This document shows, piece after piece, positions 1 to 9,745 of a stretch of DNA of 59,996 nt (positions within the stretch are counted from its first letter, which is position 1; each line of letters begins with the position of its first letter). The notes beneath the pieces are model-generated. The model worked only from the letters and a program-made list of their open reading frames with translations. It searched no databases and had not been told where the DNA came from. The stretch covers positions 1-59,996 of the forward strand of contig DYFB01000017.1 in the NCBI GenBank assembly GCA_020725405.1, given 5' to 3'. A program made the position numbers and the translations under genes. The DNA is from Symbiobacterium sp. (GTDB lineage: Bacteria > Bacillota > Sulfobacillia > UBA995 > UBA9673).

Positions 1-1411
1 CGAGAACCGGCCTCCCCCCCGCCGTGTAGACGGGGATGAGCCGTACGGCCGCGAGCCCCTGGTCGTCAAGAGTGACGAGCAGGACGGCGCTGTCCATGGT
101 CGCCCTCGTCGTGTAGGTGAAGACGAAGTTCCCGAGGCTGTAGGCGATGAGCTTCCCCTTGTAGATCTCGATCCCCTGCAGGACGTGAGGGTGGTGCCCG
201 ATGACCATGTCCGCTCCGGCGTCCACCAGGGCCCGGCCCAGACGCTCCTGGTAGCGGTCCACGTCGTGGTCGCCCTCTATGCCCCAGTGCAGGCTGACGG
301 CGACGTAGTCGGCCTCGCCCCGCTCCTTGAGGCGGCGGATGGTCTCGAGGAGGGCGGCCTCGTGATAGTGGGTCACCGTGACCCCCGGCCGGGTGGACGA
401 GGCCACGCCGGCCGAGACGAACCACTGCGTCGCGGCGAGGAAGGCTATCCGGAGCCCGCCGGCCTCCATGATGACCGGGCTCAGGGCCGCGGCGAGGTCT
501 CGACCCGACCCGACCTGGCGTATCCCGTACTGCTCGAGGTAGGCGAGCGTGTCGAGGAAGGCGTCGAGGCCGTAGTCGAAAACATGGTTGTTTGCGGTCG
601 AGACGATGTCGACCCCAGCGTTCTTCAGGCCCGCCAACGCCTCCGGGGCGGCGCGGAAGACCCAGCGCTTGTCGACCGGGGTCCCGCGGGTCGACACGCA
701 GGACTCGAGGTTGACCATGGCGATGTCGGCCGCCGCGAGGACGGTCCGGACGCCGTCCCAGGGGTAGTCGGGACCGTGGGCGACGATACTCCTTCCGATG
801 CTCGAGGCCAGAAGGACGTCGCCGGCGAAGGCAACGGTCACCTCCCGGCGGGGACCGGGCGTCCCCGGCTCCTCCCCGCCCGGCTCCCCGCCCGGACCCG
901 CGCCCCCGCCGCCGGGAGTGGGGAGGAGGCGTCTCAAGGTCACCGCCCAGCGCACGGCATCCCACTCCACCACGAGGCCCGTCGTCTCGGCCACGAAGCG
1001 CACGGGGACCATCGTCGTCGAGCCCCAGAGGAAGGGGGCCGCGTCGAGCCCGACCGGCTCCCCGTCCACCGCGGCCTCGGCCCGGCCGAGCCACAGCTCT
1101 ATCCGCTTCCCGGGGGACTCGATGAGGACGCGGCCCGACTCGGCCTCCCAGGAAACCGTGGCCCCCAGCCGCTCGAAGAGGGCCCTGGCCGGGGCCAGGG
1201 TGTACCCGCCGGCCACGACGGCCGGGGCCGGCAGGGGCACCCTCACCCCGTCGAGGTAGATCCTGGTGTAGAAGAGCGGGCCGGATAGGTCCCCGGCGGC
1301 CAGGAGAGGTCCGGTCGCCGGGGGAGAGGCGGCAAGGAAGGTCAGCAGGGCGCAGGCGGTCCAGACGGCCAGGGCCCTTGCGAGCATTCTCCGGCCGGAG
1401 GCGGTGCGCAT
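1..1411 (-). CDS. CapA-family (PGA synthesis-like) metallophosphatase-fold protein with N-terminal copper-amine-oxidase-like stalk domain; C-terminus runs off the window
   Basis: Reading the minus strand from ATG at 1411 gives MRTASGRRMLARALAVWTACALLTFL... (signal peptide), then GVRVPLPAPAVVAGGYTLAPARALFERLGATVSWE and TMVPVRFVAETTGLVVEWD (stalk domain), then VTVAFAGDVLLASSIG...NLESCVSTRGTP...NNHVFDYG...HWGIE...GHHPHVLQGIEIYKGKLIAYSLGNFVF, which is CapA-like. The ORF in the track at 66..1436 is a different, wrong frame. Confidence 0.85.
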   Translation of the reverse strand, partial: MRTASGRRMLARALAVWTACALLTFLAASPPATGPLLAAGDLSGPLFYTRIYLDGVRVPLPAPAVVAGGYTLAPARALFERLGATVSWEAESGRVLIESPGKRIELWLGRAEAAVDGEPVGLDAAPFLWGSTTMVPVRFVAETTGLVVEWDAVRWAVTLRRLLPTPGGGGAGPGGEPGGEEPGTPGPRREVTVAFAGDVLLASSIGRSIVAHGPDYPWDGVRTVLAAADIAMVNLESCVSTRGTPVDKRWVFRAAPEALAGLKNAGVDIVSTANNHVFDYGLDAFLDTLAYLEQYGIRQVGSGRDLAAALSPVIMEAGGLRIAFLAATQWFVSAGVASSTRPGVTVTHYHEAALLETIRRLKERGEADYVAVSLHWGIEGDHDVDRYQERLGRALVDAGADMVIGHHPHVLQGIEIYKGKLIAYSLGNFVFTYTTRATMDSAVLLVTLDDQGLAAVRLIPVYTAGGRPVL

Positions 1412-1510
1412 GAGCGGTCATCTCCAGGTGGCACATTCTGGATAGAGGCCCGGGTCCGCCTCATGTTCGCCGGGGGGGATAATTGTCCCTGCATAGGAAA
1501 GGTCTGCCGC

Positions 1511-1630
1511 GAAGGTCGCCGGTCTCCGACGAAGGTCGCCGGCCTCGCGCGAAGGTCGCCGGCCTCGCGCGAAGGTCGCCGGCCCTGCGCGAAGGTCGCC
1601 GGCCCTGCGCGAAGGTCGCCGGCCCGTCCG
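1511..1630. repeat. Tandem repeat, 20-bp unit (GAAGGTCGCCGGCCTCGCGC-like), 6 copies in exact register
   Basis: GAAGGTCGCC recurs at 1511, 1531, 1551, 1571, 1591 and 1611. Confidence 0.95.
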
Positions 1631-1658
1631 GCCGGGAGGGGGCCTCCCCCCTGGTCCT

Positions 1659-2942
1659 CTAGTGGACCTGGAGGACCGCGAACTTCAGGTAGCGGGTTTC
1701 GGGTGCGGCCGGGAGGAAGGGGTGATCACGGGCCTGCGAGCGGACCTCGACGACGCGGATGCGGCGGCGCGTGTCGGCCGCGGCAGAGGCCAGAACCTCG
1801 AGGAAGAGGTCCTCGCCGAGATGCTGGGAGCAGGAGGAGGTCAGGAGGTGGCCGCCGGGCGGGATAAGACGCATCGCCCGCAGGTTTATCTCCTTGTAGC
1901 CCCGGACGGCCCCTTCGAGAGCGGCCCGGCTCTTGGCGAAGGCTGGCGGGTCGAGGATGACCGTATCCCAGGAGCGCCTGTCGGCGTCGGCCTGGCGGAG
2001 GAAGTCAAAGACGTTGGCCTCGACGAAGGAAACCCTTCCGTCGGCCCCTCCGTCCCCGCCCGCCCTTCTCTCGCCGTCAAGGCCGTTGAGGGCGACGTTC
2101 TCCCTGGCCAGGGCCAGCGCCTCGGGCGAGGAGTCAACGCCGAGGACCTCCCCGGCCCCGTATACCGCGGCCGCCACGGCGAAGCCGCCGGTGTAGCAGA
2201 AGCAGTCGAGAACCCGCCTTCCCCTAACGTAAGGGGCGATGGCCGCCCGATTCTCTCTCTGGTCGAGGAAGTAGCCGGTCTTCTGGCCCTCCTCGAGGTC
2301 GACAACCATCCTCCAGTCGCCTTCCCGGATGGTGACCCGCGGGACGGCCTCGCCCCAGCAGGGACCCTTCACCAGAGGGAGCCCCTCGAGGCGCCGGACC
2401 GGGGCGTCGTTCCGCTCGTAGGCTCCCCGCACCGGGAAGCTCGGGCCGGCCTCCTCGCGCACCAGCCGGACCAGGAAGTCCTTGACCTCCTCCACACCGA
2501 GGGCCAGCGTCTGGAAGACAAGCTGGCCGGCGTAGTAGTCGACGATGAACCCCGGCAGGTGGTCGGCCTCGGCGAAGACCAGCCGGAAGGCCCGCTCGCC
2601 GATGTCCTCCGGGAGGGCCCAGGCGGCGGCGCTCCACAAGGCCCGGCGGTAGTCCACGGCCTCGCGGACCCGGCGGCGGTAGAACTCCTCGTCGACAGGC
2701 TCGTCGCGGCGCCGGGTCAAGATGCGCACGAGGATCTGGGAGGCGGGGTTGACGTAGCCCCGCCCGACGAAGGCGCCCCGGGCGGTGACGACGTCGAGGA
2801 CCTCGCCGGGCCGGAAGTCGCCGCTGATGCGAGCGACCTCGGTTGCGAAGACCCAAGGATGGCCACCCCTTACCCGCTTCTCGCGGCCCGGGGCCAGAAT
2901 GACGCGGGCGGTTCCGGTGCTCGCCGGGAAGACCTTCCTCCG
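1659..2942 (-). CDS. Class I SAM-dependent rRNA methyltransferase, RlmI-like with N-terminal PUA domain
   Basis: VILAPGREKRVRGGHPWVFATEVARISGDFRPGEVLDVV (PUA) then DYYAGQLVFQT...EGQKTGYFLDQRENRAA...VLDCFCYTGGFAVAAA...VILDPPAFAKS...SCSQHL. The frame is open upstream of the listed Met (2729) to an in-frame TAG at 2943-2945; exact start not resolved. Confidence 0.88.
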   Translation of the reverse strand, partial: RRKVFPASTGTARVILAPGREKRVRGGHPWVFATEVARISGDFRPGEVLDVVTARGAFVGRGYVNPASQILVRILTRRRDEPVDEEFYRRRVREAVDYRRALWSAAAWALPEDIGERAFRLVFAEADHLPGFIVDYYAGQLVFQTLALGVEEVKDFLVRLVREEAGPSFPVRGAYERNDAPVRRLEGLPLVKGPCWGEAVPRVTIREGDWRMVVDLEEGQKTGYFLDQRENRAAIAPYVRGRRVLDCFCYTGGFAVAAAVYGAGEVLGVDSSPEALALARENVALNGLDGERRAGGDGGADGRVSFVEANVFDFLRQADADRRSWDTVILDPPAFAKSRAALEGAVRGYKEINLRAMRLIPPGGHLLTSSCSQHLGEDLFLEVLASAAADTRRRIRVVEVRSQARDHPFLPAAPETRYLKFAVLQVH

Positions 2943-3147
2943 CTAGAGAATGAGACCGGCGCAGGGCGCGCCAAGGCCATTCTACCGCCCGCCGGGCTCC
3001 CGTCGCAACGGCCGGCCCGTCCCCGGGTCCGGGCTCCGGCCGCGACGGCTGGCCCCGCGCCGCCCCTGTCCCCCGTACAACAGAAGAGGCACGGTGGGCG
3101 ACCGCTCACCCACCGTGCCTCCGGTCTGACGCGCCCTGTCGAGGACC

Positions 3148-3272
3148 AACCTCCGGCCTGAGGCGGCTCTCGCAGACCAACCTCCGGCCTATAGGCGGCT
3201 CTCGCAGACCAACCTCCGGCCTGAGGCGGCTCTCGCAGACCAACCTCCGGCCTGAGGCGCCTCTCGAGCCTA
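3148..3272. repeat. Tandem repeat, about 31-bp unit (GACCAACCTCCGGCCTGAGGCGGCTCTCGCA), about 4 copies
   Basis: GACCAACCTCCGGCCT recurs four times; it abuts the thiolase stop codon. Confidence 0.93.
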
Positions 3273-4451
3273 CCCCGCCCTTTCGAGCACGCCGGCGGCG
3301 CCCATGCCGCCGCCGATGCACATGCTGACAAGGCCCCAGCGGGCCTTACGGCGGGCCATCTCGCCCAGGAGGGTCACCGTCAGCTTCGCTCCGGTGCACC
3401 CGAGCGGATGGCCGAGAGCGATGGCCCCTCCGTTCAGGTTGACCTTGGCCGGGTCGAGGCCGAGCTTCCGCACGACGGCCAGAGCCTGGGCGGCGAAGGC
3501 CTCGTTGAGCTCGATGACGTCAATGTCCCCAAGGGTGACCCCGGCGTACTTGAGGGCCTTGGGGATGGCCTCGACCGGTCCGATGCCCATCACGTCGGGG
3601 TCGACCCCGCCAACGGCGAAGGACCGGAAGTAGGCCAGGGGCTTACAGCCGAGCCTACCGGCCTTCTCGGCCGACATGACCACGACGGCCGCCGCCGCGT
3701 CGCTCGTCTGCGAGGAGTTCCCGGCCGTGACCGTGCCATTCTGCTTGAAGGCCGGCCTGAGCTTGGCCAGGACCTCGGGGTTCGTGTCCGGCCGCACCCC
3801 CTCGTCGGTATCGAAGACTATCTCCTTCGCGACGACCTTGCCGTCGGGCCCGATCTCCTTCTGGACCACCTTGAGCGGGACTATCTCGTCCTTGAACTTC
3901 CCGTCCTTGATGGCCGCGGCGGCCTTACGATGGCTCTCGGTGGCGAAGAGGTCCTGGTCCTCGCGGCTCACTCCGTAGCGCTCGGCGACCTCCTCGGCGG
4001 TGAGACCCATGCCGAGGTAGACCTCCGGGAAGTTCTCGATGAGGTACGGGTTGGGGGCCATCTTGTTGCCCCCCATGGGCACGAGGCTCATGCTCTCCAC
4101 CCCGCCGGCCACGACCACCTCGGCCCACCCGCACATGACGGCCTGGGCCCCGAGGGCGATGGCCTGGAGGCCGGAGGAGCAGAACCGGTTCACCGTCTGC
4201 CCGCAGACGCCGACCGGCAGGCCGGCCCGCAGGAGGGCGATGCGGGCGACGTTCATCCCCTGCTCGGCCTCAGGAAAGGCGCAGCCGAGGATGACGTCGT
4301 CGATCTCCCCGGGTTCGAGCCCCTTGGCCCGGGCCACGGCTTCCTTGATGGCCACGGCGGCCATCTCCTCGGGCCGGGTCCGCCGGAGCGTCCCGCGCGG
4401 GGCCTTTCCCACCGCCGTCCGGACGGCGGAGACGATAACGGCTTCTCTCAT
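3270..4451 (-). CDS. fadA: Acetyl-CoA acyltransferase (thiolase)
   Basis: [30 protein letters not shown]...[17 protein letters not shown]...NEAFAAQAL...[20 protein letters not shown]...[14 protein letters not shown]. Start ATG at 4451; the longer track ORF to 5999 is read-through of another frame. Confidence 0.93.
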   Translation of the reverse strand: MREAVIVSAVRTAVGKAPRGTLRRTRPEEMAAVAIKEAVARAKGLEPGEIDDVILGCAFPEAEQGMNVARIALLRAGLPVGVCGQTVNRFCSSGLQAIALGAQAVMCGWAEVVVAGGVESMSLVPMGGNKMAPNPYLIENFPEVYLGMGLTAEEVAERYGVSREDQDLFATESHRKAAAAIKDGKFKDEIVPLKVVQKEIGPDGKVVAKEIVFDTDEGVRPDTNPEVLAKLRPAFKQNGTVTAGNSSQTSDAAAAVVVMSAEKAGRLGCKPLAYFRSFAVGGVDPDVMGIGPVEAIPKALKYAGVTLGDIDVIELNEAFAAQALAVVRKLGLDPAKVNLNGGAIALGHPLGCTGAKLTVTLLGEMARRKARWGLVSMCIGGGMGAAGVLERAG

Positions 4452-4465
4452 GGTCTCACCCCTCT

Positions 4466-6883
4466 CTAGTTGCGCAAGGGCTTGTTGTTCATCAGCATGT
4501 ACTGCATGCGCTCGCGCGACTTCTCCTCCCGGCAGAGCTCGACGAAGGCCTCGCGCTCGAGGTCCAGGATGAACTGCTCGGAGACCTCGGCCCCGGCCGG
4601 AGCCTGACCACCGGTGAGGACGTAGGCTATCTTGTTGGCGATGAGCCGGTCGTGAGCGCTGATGTAGCCGCCCTTGAAGAGCTGGTAGGTCTGGGCCAGG
4701 AGCGTGGCCCGGCCGTCCTCGCCGACGACCTTGACCTTGGCCGGCTTGGGCGGGCGGAACCCCGCCGCGGCCATGCCCAGGACCTCCTGCTTGGCATCGT
4801 GGAAGTGGAAATCGCGGCTCACGCTGATGCGGTCGGTCGGCCGCATGTAGCCGAGCTTGATGCTCTCGGGACCGCTCGTCGCCACCTTGGCCATGGCGAT
4901 GGTCTCGAAGGCCCGGGCCACGGCGGGAAGCGGGTCCACAGGGAGCGGGCCGCCGGCCGGGAGGCTCTCCATGTTCCGGAGAAGGAGCTCCTTGCACCCG
5001 CCGCCGGCCGGCAGGAGCCCGACGCCGAACTCGACGCAGCCCATGTAGGTCTCGGCCGCGGCGACGACCCGGTGCCCGTGCATGACGATCTCGCACCCGC
5101 CGCCCAGGGCCAGGGAGTGCGGGGCCGTGACGACCGGCTTCGGGAAGTACTTCATGGCCATCAGGGCGTCCTGGAGCTGCCTCGAGGCCATGGCGATGTC
5201 GTCGAACTTCCCCTCGTTGGCGTACATGACAACCATAAGGAGATTGGCCCCGACGCAGTAGTTCTGGGCCTGGTTCCCCACGACGAGGCCGACCCAGCCG
5301 GGCTTGGCGACCTCCTCGAGAGCCATGTAGATGCCTTCGATGAGACCCGGCCCGATGGCCTGAGCCTGGGAGTGGAACTCGAGGCAGGCCACCCCATCGC
5401 CCAGGTCGACCAGGCTCACGTCCATGTTCCCGCAGACGATGCCCCTGGACTTCTTGATGTCGGCCAGGACGAAGGTCCGGGGGTCGGTCGGGAGCGGCAG
5501 GTAGCTGCGGGTCTTCCAGTCGTAGTAGAGTTTCCGGCCGCTTTCCTCCTTGTAGAAGGAGGTCCTGCCCGACTCGAGGAGGTCCTTGACCCAGTCCGGC
5601 ACCTCTTCGCCTTCGGCCGTCATCCGCGAGACGCTCTCCTGGAGCCCGATGGCGTCCCAGCTCTCGAAGGGGCCGAGCTCCCAGTTGAAGCCCCACTTCA
5701 TGGCGTTGTCGATGCTGAAGATGTCGTCGGCGATCTCCTGGGCCACCGAGGCCGCGTAGAGCAGACCCTTCTTGGTCATGGCCCAGACGAACTGCCCAGC
5801 CCGGTCCTCGGCCGAGACGAGCATCTTCAGGCGCTCGCCGACGTCGGTGACCTTCTTGGCCGCCTTGAGCGACGGGAAGTCCGGCTTCACCTGGGGGACG
5901 TACTCCATGGTCTGGAGGTTGAGGGCGAGGATGGTCTTCGAGCCGTCCGGGTTTCTCTCGACCTTGTAGAAGCCCTGCTTGGTCTTGTCCCCGAGCCACT
6001 TCCGCTTCATCATCTCCTCGAGGATGGGCGGCTTCTCAAACGGCTTCTTGGCCTCGGGGGTGGGCATGCAGTCGTAGACGTTCGAAGCCACGTGGTAGAG
6101 CGTGTCGAGGCCGACGATGTCGCCCGTGCGGAAGGTGGCGCTCTTGGGACGGCCCATCGGCCGGCCGGTGATGGCGTCGACCTCCTCGACCGTGTAACCC
6201 TTCTCCGTCGTGTAGCGCAGGCACTCGAGCATTCCGAAGACGCCGATGCGGTTACCGATGAAGTTCGGCGTATCTTTGCACATCACGATGCCCTTGCCGA
6301 GGACGGTCTCGCCGAACCACTTCATGTACTTGACGATCTCCGGGTCGGTCTCCCGGGCCGGGATCAGCTCGAGGAGCTTCATGTAGCGCGGGGGGTTGAA
6401 GAAGTGGGTCCCGAGGAAGTGCTTCTTGAACTCGGCCGACCGGCCCTCGAGCATGGCGTTGATGGAAATGCCCGAGGTGTTGGAGCTGACGATGGTCCCG
6501 GGCTTCCAGTGCTTCTCGACCTTCTCAAGGAGGCTCTTCTTGATGTCCAGCTTCTCGATGATGACCTCGATGATCCAGTCGACCTCGCCGCACCAGTCGA
6601 GATTGTCCTCGAAGTTGCCGATGGTGATGAGATCGGCGCTTTCCGGCACGTAGAAGGCCGCCGGCCGCGCCTTCAGGGCGTTATCGAGCCCTTGCGCCGC
6701 GAAGCGGTTCCGGACCTCGGGCGATTCGAGAGTGAGGCCCTTCTTCTTCTCGTCCTCGGTGAGCTCCCGGGGGACGATGTCAAGCAGGTAACTCGGAATG
6801 CCGACGTTGGCCAGGTGAGCGGCGATCCCCGCTCCCATGACCCCGGCCCCGAGAACGGCGACCTTGCGGATCTCTCTGGGCAC
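4466..6883 (-). CDS. fadN: 3-hydroxyacyl-CoA dehydrogenase / enoyl-CoA hydratase, FadN-type
   Basis: Rossmann [35 protein letters not shown], and a crotonase-like C-terminal half (GANLLMVV...[12 protein letters not shown]...[17 protein letters not shown]); paired with thiolase as in fadNA operons. Confidence 0.92.
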   Translation of the reverse strand: MPREIRKVAVLGAGVMGAGIAAHLANVGIPSYLLDIVPRELTEDEKKKGLTLESPEVRNRFAAQGLDNALKARPAAFYVPESADLITIGNFEDNLDWCGEVDWIIEVIIEKLDIKKSLLEKVEKHWKPGTIVSSNTSGISINAMLEGRSAEFKKHFLGTHFFNPPRYMKLLELIPARETDPEIVKYMKWFGETVLGKGIVMCKDTPNFIGNRIGVFGMLECLRYTTEKGYTVEEVDAITGRPMGRPKSATFRTGDIVGLDTLYHVASNVYDCMPTPEAKKPFEKPPILEEMMKRKWLGDKTKQGFYKVERNPDGSKTILALNLQTMEYVPQVKPDFPSLKAAKKVTDVGERLKMLVSAEDRAGQFVWAMTKKGLLYAASVAQEIADDIFSIDNAMKWGFNWELGPFESWDAIGLQESVSRMTAEGEEVPDWVKDLLESGRTSFYKEESGRKLYYDWKTRSYLPLPTDPRTFVLADIKKSRGIVCGNMDVSLVDLGDGVACLEFHSQAQAIGPGLIEGIYMALEEVAKPGWVGLVVGNQAQNYCVGANLLMVVMYANEGKFDDIAMASRQLQDALMAMKYFPKPVVTAPHSLALGGGCEIVMHGHRVVAAAETYMGCVEFGVGLLPAGGGCKELLLRNMESLPAGGPLPVDPLPAVARAFETIAMAKVATSGPESIKLGYMRPTDRISVSRDFHFHDAKQEVLGMAAAGFRPPKPAKVKVVGEDGRATLLAQTYQLFKGGYISAHDRLIANKIAYVLTGGQAPAGAEVSEQFILDLEREAFVELCREEKSRERMQYMLMNNKPLRN

Positions 6884-7229
6884 AGGCTTCCCTCCCTTGC
6901 CGTGCGTAAGTGATATGGAAACCGGCGTCTTATGGCGGCCGCCGGCGCCGCACCTTCGTCCGGCGACGCGTCATCCCGCCTCAGGCGGCTCCCGGCGGGA
7001 CGGTGGCTCGGAACCGCCTGCGGCGCGGGACGCGGCCCGTCCGTCCGGTCATCACCTCCCACTCCGCGGCCTGGGGCCGCCTATCCTCCGGGCCGGTCTG
7101 TCGCCGGGTCTTCTCTATGTGCGGAACGCCTCACATGCGACCAGGGCTTGGGCGCGGCCTGGGCCGGCCGCCACGCGGAACAGTCCGATGCGGTGGTCAA
7201 GAAGCGGCTGACACGCAATTCAGTTTCCT

Positions 7230-7243
7230 CAAACGACCGTTTG
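7230..7243. promoter_or_regulatory. Candidate TetR-type operator CAAACG-AC-CGTTTG
   Basis: Perfect 6-bp inverted repeat in a locally AT-richer island in the gap upstream of fadN. Confidence 0.3.
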
Positions 7244-7729
7244 GTTCCTTCCGGCAACCGAAATGCAGGACAATTCCGTTCCGTCCGGCCCGGGGGCAAA
7301 GAGGACTCGCCCACTCAGGGGCCAACTCTCCTCGTGTTAGGGGTCCCTTTTCGGGCGCGAGGCCGCCTTTGGAGGCCGTAGCTCATGGGATACGAGATGA
7401 CCCTCCACGACCTGGAGAACGCGCGGGCGCTGCTGTCCCGCCCGGGTCCTGCGGCACCGGCTGGCCGGCCGGGCTGACATCCGCCCCCTCGCTCCCGCGC
7501 CGGACAGCCCGGTTCGTCCTCTCCAACACCGTTCCGGGGCCGAAGGGAACCCTCGTGCTGCGCGCCTCCCAGGAGGAGTTCGGGCGGGCCCTGCGGGCCC
7601 ACCGGGTGACCATCTCCCGCGCCCCGGAGCCTGGGCAGGAGGGCCTTGTCCGACTCGGGCGACGCAGCCTGATCGTCGAGAGACCCGCGAGTCTCCGGGC
7701 CTTCCTTCTGGGGCAGGACCTGGGCGACC

Positions 7730-8248
7730 CTAGGGAGCGACCAGCTCCAGGGCCGTCTCCACGAACTGCTTGAGGGAGTTCCTGGTCCAGCCCAGCGTGT
7801 CCTTGCGGATCACCCCCATCCGGTCGATGTGGAAGGTCCGGGGGACGGCGGTGACGCGGTAGAGAGTGAAGGCCCGGTGGTCGGGGTCGAGGAGGACCCG
7901 GTGGCCGGTCCGGCCGAGGAAGGCCAGGTCGTCGACTGTGCCCTCGGAGACGATGACGAGGTCGAAGACCCTCTCCTCCAGCTCCCGCCTGGCGTAGCGC
8001 AGCTGCAGCACCTGCTCGCGGGATGGCGGCGACCCGTGGCTGAAGAAGATGAGGGCGAAGGGCCGTCCCTGGAAGTCGGTCGGGAGGCTCACCTTCTCCC
8101 GCGTGGCCAGGTCCTCGAGAGCGACCGGCGGAGCCGGCTTACCGACCGCGGGTAGGTCGCGTTTGGGTCCGGCCGGGTGGAGCCCGTAGGCCGCGAGGGC
8201 CCCCAGGAGCAGGGCGACCACGAGGAGGCCGGCGGTCGCCCGGGTCAC
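7730..8248 (-). CDS. Membrane-anchored redoxin/thioredoxin-like protein lacking the CxxC motif
   Basis: VTRATAGLLVVALLLGALAAYG (TM) ... AVGKPAPPVALEDLATREKVSLPTDFQGRPFALIFFSHGSPPSREQVLQL ... GHRVLLDPDHRAFTLYRVTAVPRTFHIDRMGVI. GTG start at 8248 overlaps the upstream gene stop. Confidence 0.8.
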   Translation of the reverse strand: MTRATAGLLVVALLLGALAAYGLHPAGPKRDLPAVGKPAPPVALEDLATREKVSLPTDFQGRPFALIFFSHGSPPSREQVLQLRYARRELEERVFDLVIVSEGTVDDLAFLGRTGHRVLLDPDHRAFTLYRVTAVPRTFHIDRMGVIRKDTLGWTRNSLKQFVETALELVAP

Positions 8249-8787
8249 TGTCCGCCCCCACCCCCGGTGAGGTCGGTGACCGTCTCCCGGACGGCCCCGG
8301 GGGACTCCTTCACGGACCACCCCGTCATAGTCCGGTGGACGAGTCCCGCGCGGTCGACGAAGACCGTGTGGGGGATGAACGTCACCCCGTAGGCCGAGAA
8401 TGCCTCTCCGCTAGGGTCGAGGAGGACCGGAAAGCCGGTCGGGGCGAGGTACTCGAGATCGGCCCTGGTGCCCGGGGTGACGACGAAGGCCGTGAAGCCC
8501 CTCTCTCCGAACTCGGTCAGGTGGGCCTTGAGGCCCTCGACCTCCTGCCGGCACGCGTGGCAGCCCTGGGAGAAGAACAGCAGAAGAAACGGCCGTCCCG
8601 CGAGCTCGGTCGGGATGCGGACCGGCAGTCCGGTGGCCGCGTCGGTGAGGGTCACCACTGGGGCCGGCTGTCCCGCCTCGAGCCCACCTACTTGGGCGCG
8701 CTGGGGAGCCGTGTACCACCGGAAGACGGTCCAGGTCGCCCCCACGACCACCAGCGCCAGTATCAGAAGAATCGTCGCCTTCCTCAA
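8245..8787 (-). CDS. Membrane-anchored thiol-disulfide oxidoreductase (AhpC/TSA, ResA-like)
   Basis: LRKATILLILALVVVGATW (TM, TTG start) ... LEAGQPAPVVTLTDAATGLPVRIPTELAGRPFLLLFFSQGCHACRQEV ... GFPVLLDPSGEAFSAYGVTFIPHTVFVDRAGLV. Confidence 0.85.
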   Translation of the reverse strand: MRKATILLILALVVVGATWTVFRWYTAPQRAQVGGLEAGQPAPVVTLTDAATGLPVRIPTELAGRPFLLLFFSQGCHACRQEVEGLKAHLTEFGERGFTAFVVTPGTRADLEYLAPTGFPVLLDPSGEAFSAYGVTFIPHTVFVDRAGLVHRTMTGWSVKESPGAVRETVTDLTGGGGGQ

Positions 8788-8880
8788 TCTGCCATCCCTT
8801 CCCACCGGCCTCAGGGGTTGAGCCCCGCCCGGGGCCGGGTAAGCTACCCTCCGGTGACCAGAACCCACGGGGGTTGGAGC

Positions 8881-9159
8881 GTGTCCGTCACCGACATCAT
8901 CCTGCACCTCGGAGCCGTCTCCGCGGTCTATTTCCTGACGACGATGCTCCTCGCCCTCATCCGCGAGGAGCCTGGGGCCACGCTGAAGGCCTGGGGCCTC
9001 GGCGTGAGCCTGACCATCATGGTCATCGCCGCGGCCTTCCGGCCCACGCCCGATACTCGAGTGGACCCGACCTTCCGGCACCCGCCCCGGGTCCCGGCCG
9101 TCGAGCTCCGGGACCACGGCTTCGAGCTCCCCGGCGACGGAGCGGCCGGCCGGCCCTAG
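8881..9159 (+). CDS. Small membrane protein of unknown function
   Basis: VSVTDIILHLGAVSAVYFLTTMLLALIREEPGATLKAWGLGVSLTIMVIAAAFRPT; GTG start, two hydrophobic segments. Confidence 0.55.
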   Translation: MSVTDIILHLGAVSAVYFLTTMLLALIREEPGATLKAWGLGVSLTIMVIAAAFRPTPDTRVDPTFRHPPRVPAVELRDHGFELPGDGAAGRP

Positions 9160-9167
9160 ACCGCGCG

Positions 9168-9587
9168 CTAGGGAAGGTCGCGCCCGCTCGAGCTGAACGT
9201 CAGGCGGGTGTGCTTCACCCCGCGCAGACTGCCCAGGCGGTCGGCCATCTCCCGGATGGACGCCGCACGCCCCTTCACCACCAGGGCTTCGAAGCAGTTG
9301 TGGTGGTCGAGGTGGACGTGGATGGCCGAGACGACGTTCTCACCGTAGTCGTGCTGGACCCCGGTGAGGGCCTCCACCAGTCCCTTGGTGTGGTGGTCGT
9401 AGAGGAGGCTCACGACGCCGACGACGTCCGCCTCACCTCCGGACCACTCCTCCTCGACGAGGCGGTCGCGGATGAGGTCGCGCAGGGCCTCCGAGCGGTT
9501 CTGGTAGCCCTTCCGGCCGATCAGGCGGTCGAAGCGGTCGAGAAGCCTCTCGTCCATGGAGACGCTGAAGCGAGCCAGCCGGGCCAT
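9168..9587 (-). CDS. nikR: Nickel-responsive transcriptional regulator NikR
   Basis: RHH N-terminus RFSVSMDERLLDRFDRLIGRKGYQNRSEALRDLIRD and ACT-like nickel domain VVSLLYDHHTKGLVEALTGVQHDYGENVVSAIHVHLDHHNCFEALVVKG. Confidence 0.95.
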   Translation of the reverse strand: MARLARFSVSMDERLLDRFDRLIGRKGYQNRSEALRDLIRDRLVEEEWSGGEADVVGVVSLLYDHHTKGLVEALTGVQHDYGENVVSAIHVHLDHHNCFEALVVKGRAASIREMADRLGSLRGVKHTRLTFSSSGRDLP

Positions 9588-9745
9588 CCGACCCCGCCCC
9601 CTTCCTCCCGGCGCCGAGCCGGCGCCCGCAGAGACAACATACCCCGCCGGGGGGCGTCTGTAAAGGAGGAAGGCGGCCGGCCGGGGGGGCTGGTGAGTAA
9701 GCCGGAACCGGCCGGTCAGGTAACGCGGGCGCGCGGCCCCACCCG

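Noticed and set aside
185-1288. Long plus-strand ORFs antisense to CapA (367 and 153 aa)
   Set aside because: Low-complexity P/R/G/A-rich translations opposite a clear CapA reading; typical spurious ORFs in high-GC DNA.
1511-1630. CRISPR array
   Set aside because: Period is only 20 bp with no unique spacers; a simple tandem repeat, and no cas genes in the window. The same applies to the other arrays.
4652-6913. 753-aa plus-strand ORF antisense to fadN
   Set aside because: Composition (L/D/H/G-rich, no recognisable domain) and position opposite a well-conserved enzyme show it is a shadow ORF.
9588-9745. NikR operator (GTATGA-N16-TCATAC type) next to nikR
   Set aside because: No matching dyad seen in the flanking gaps.
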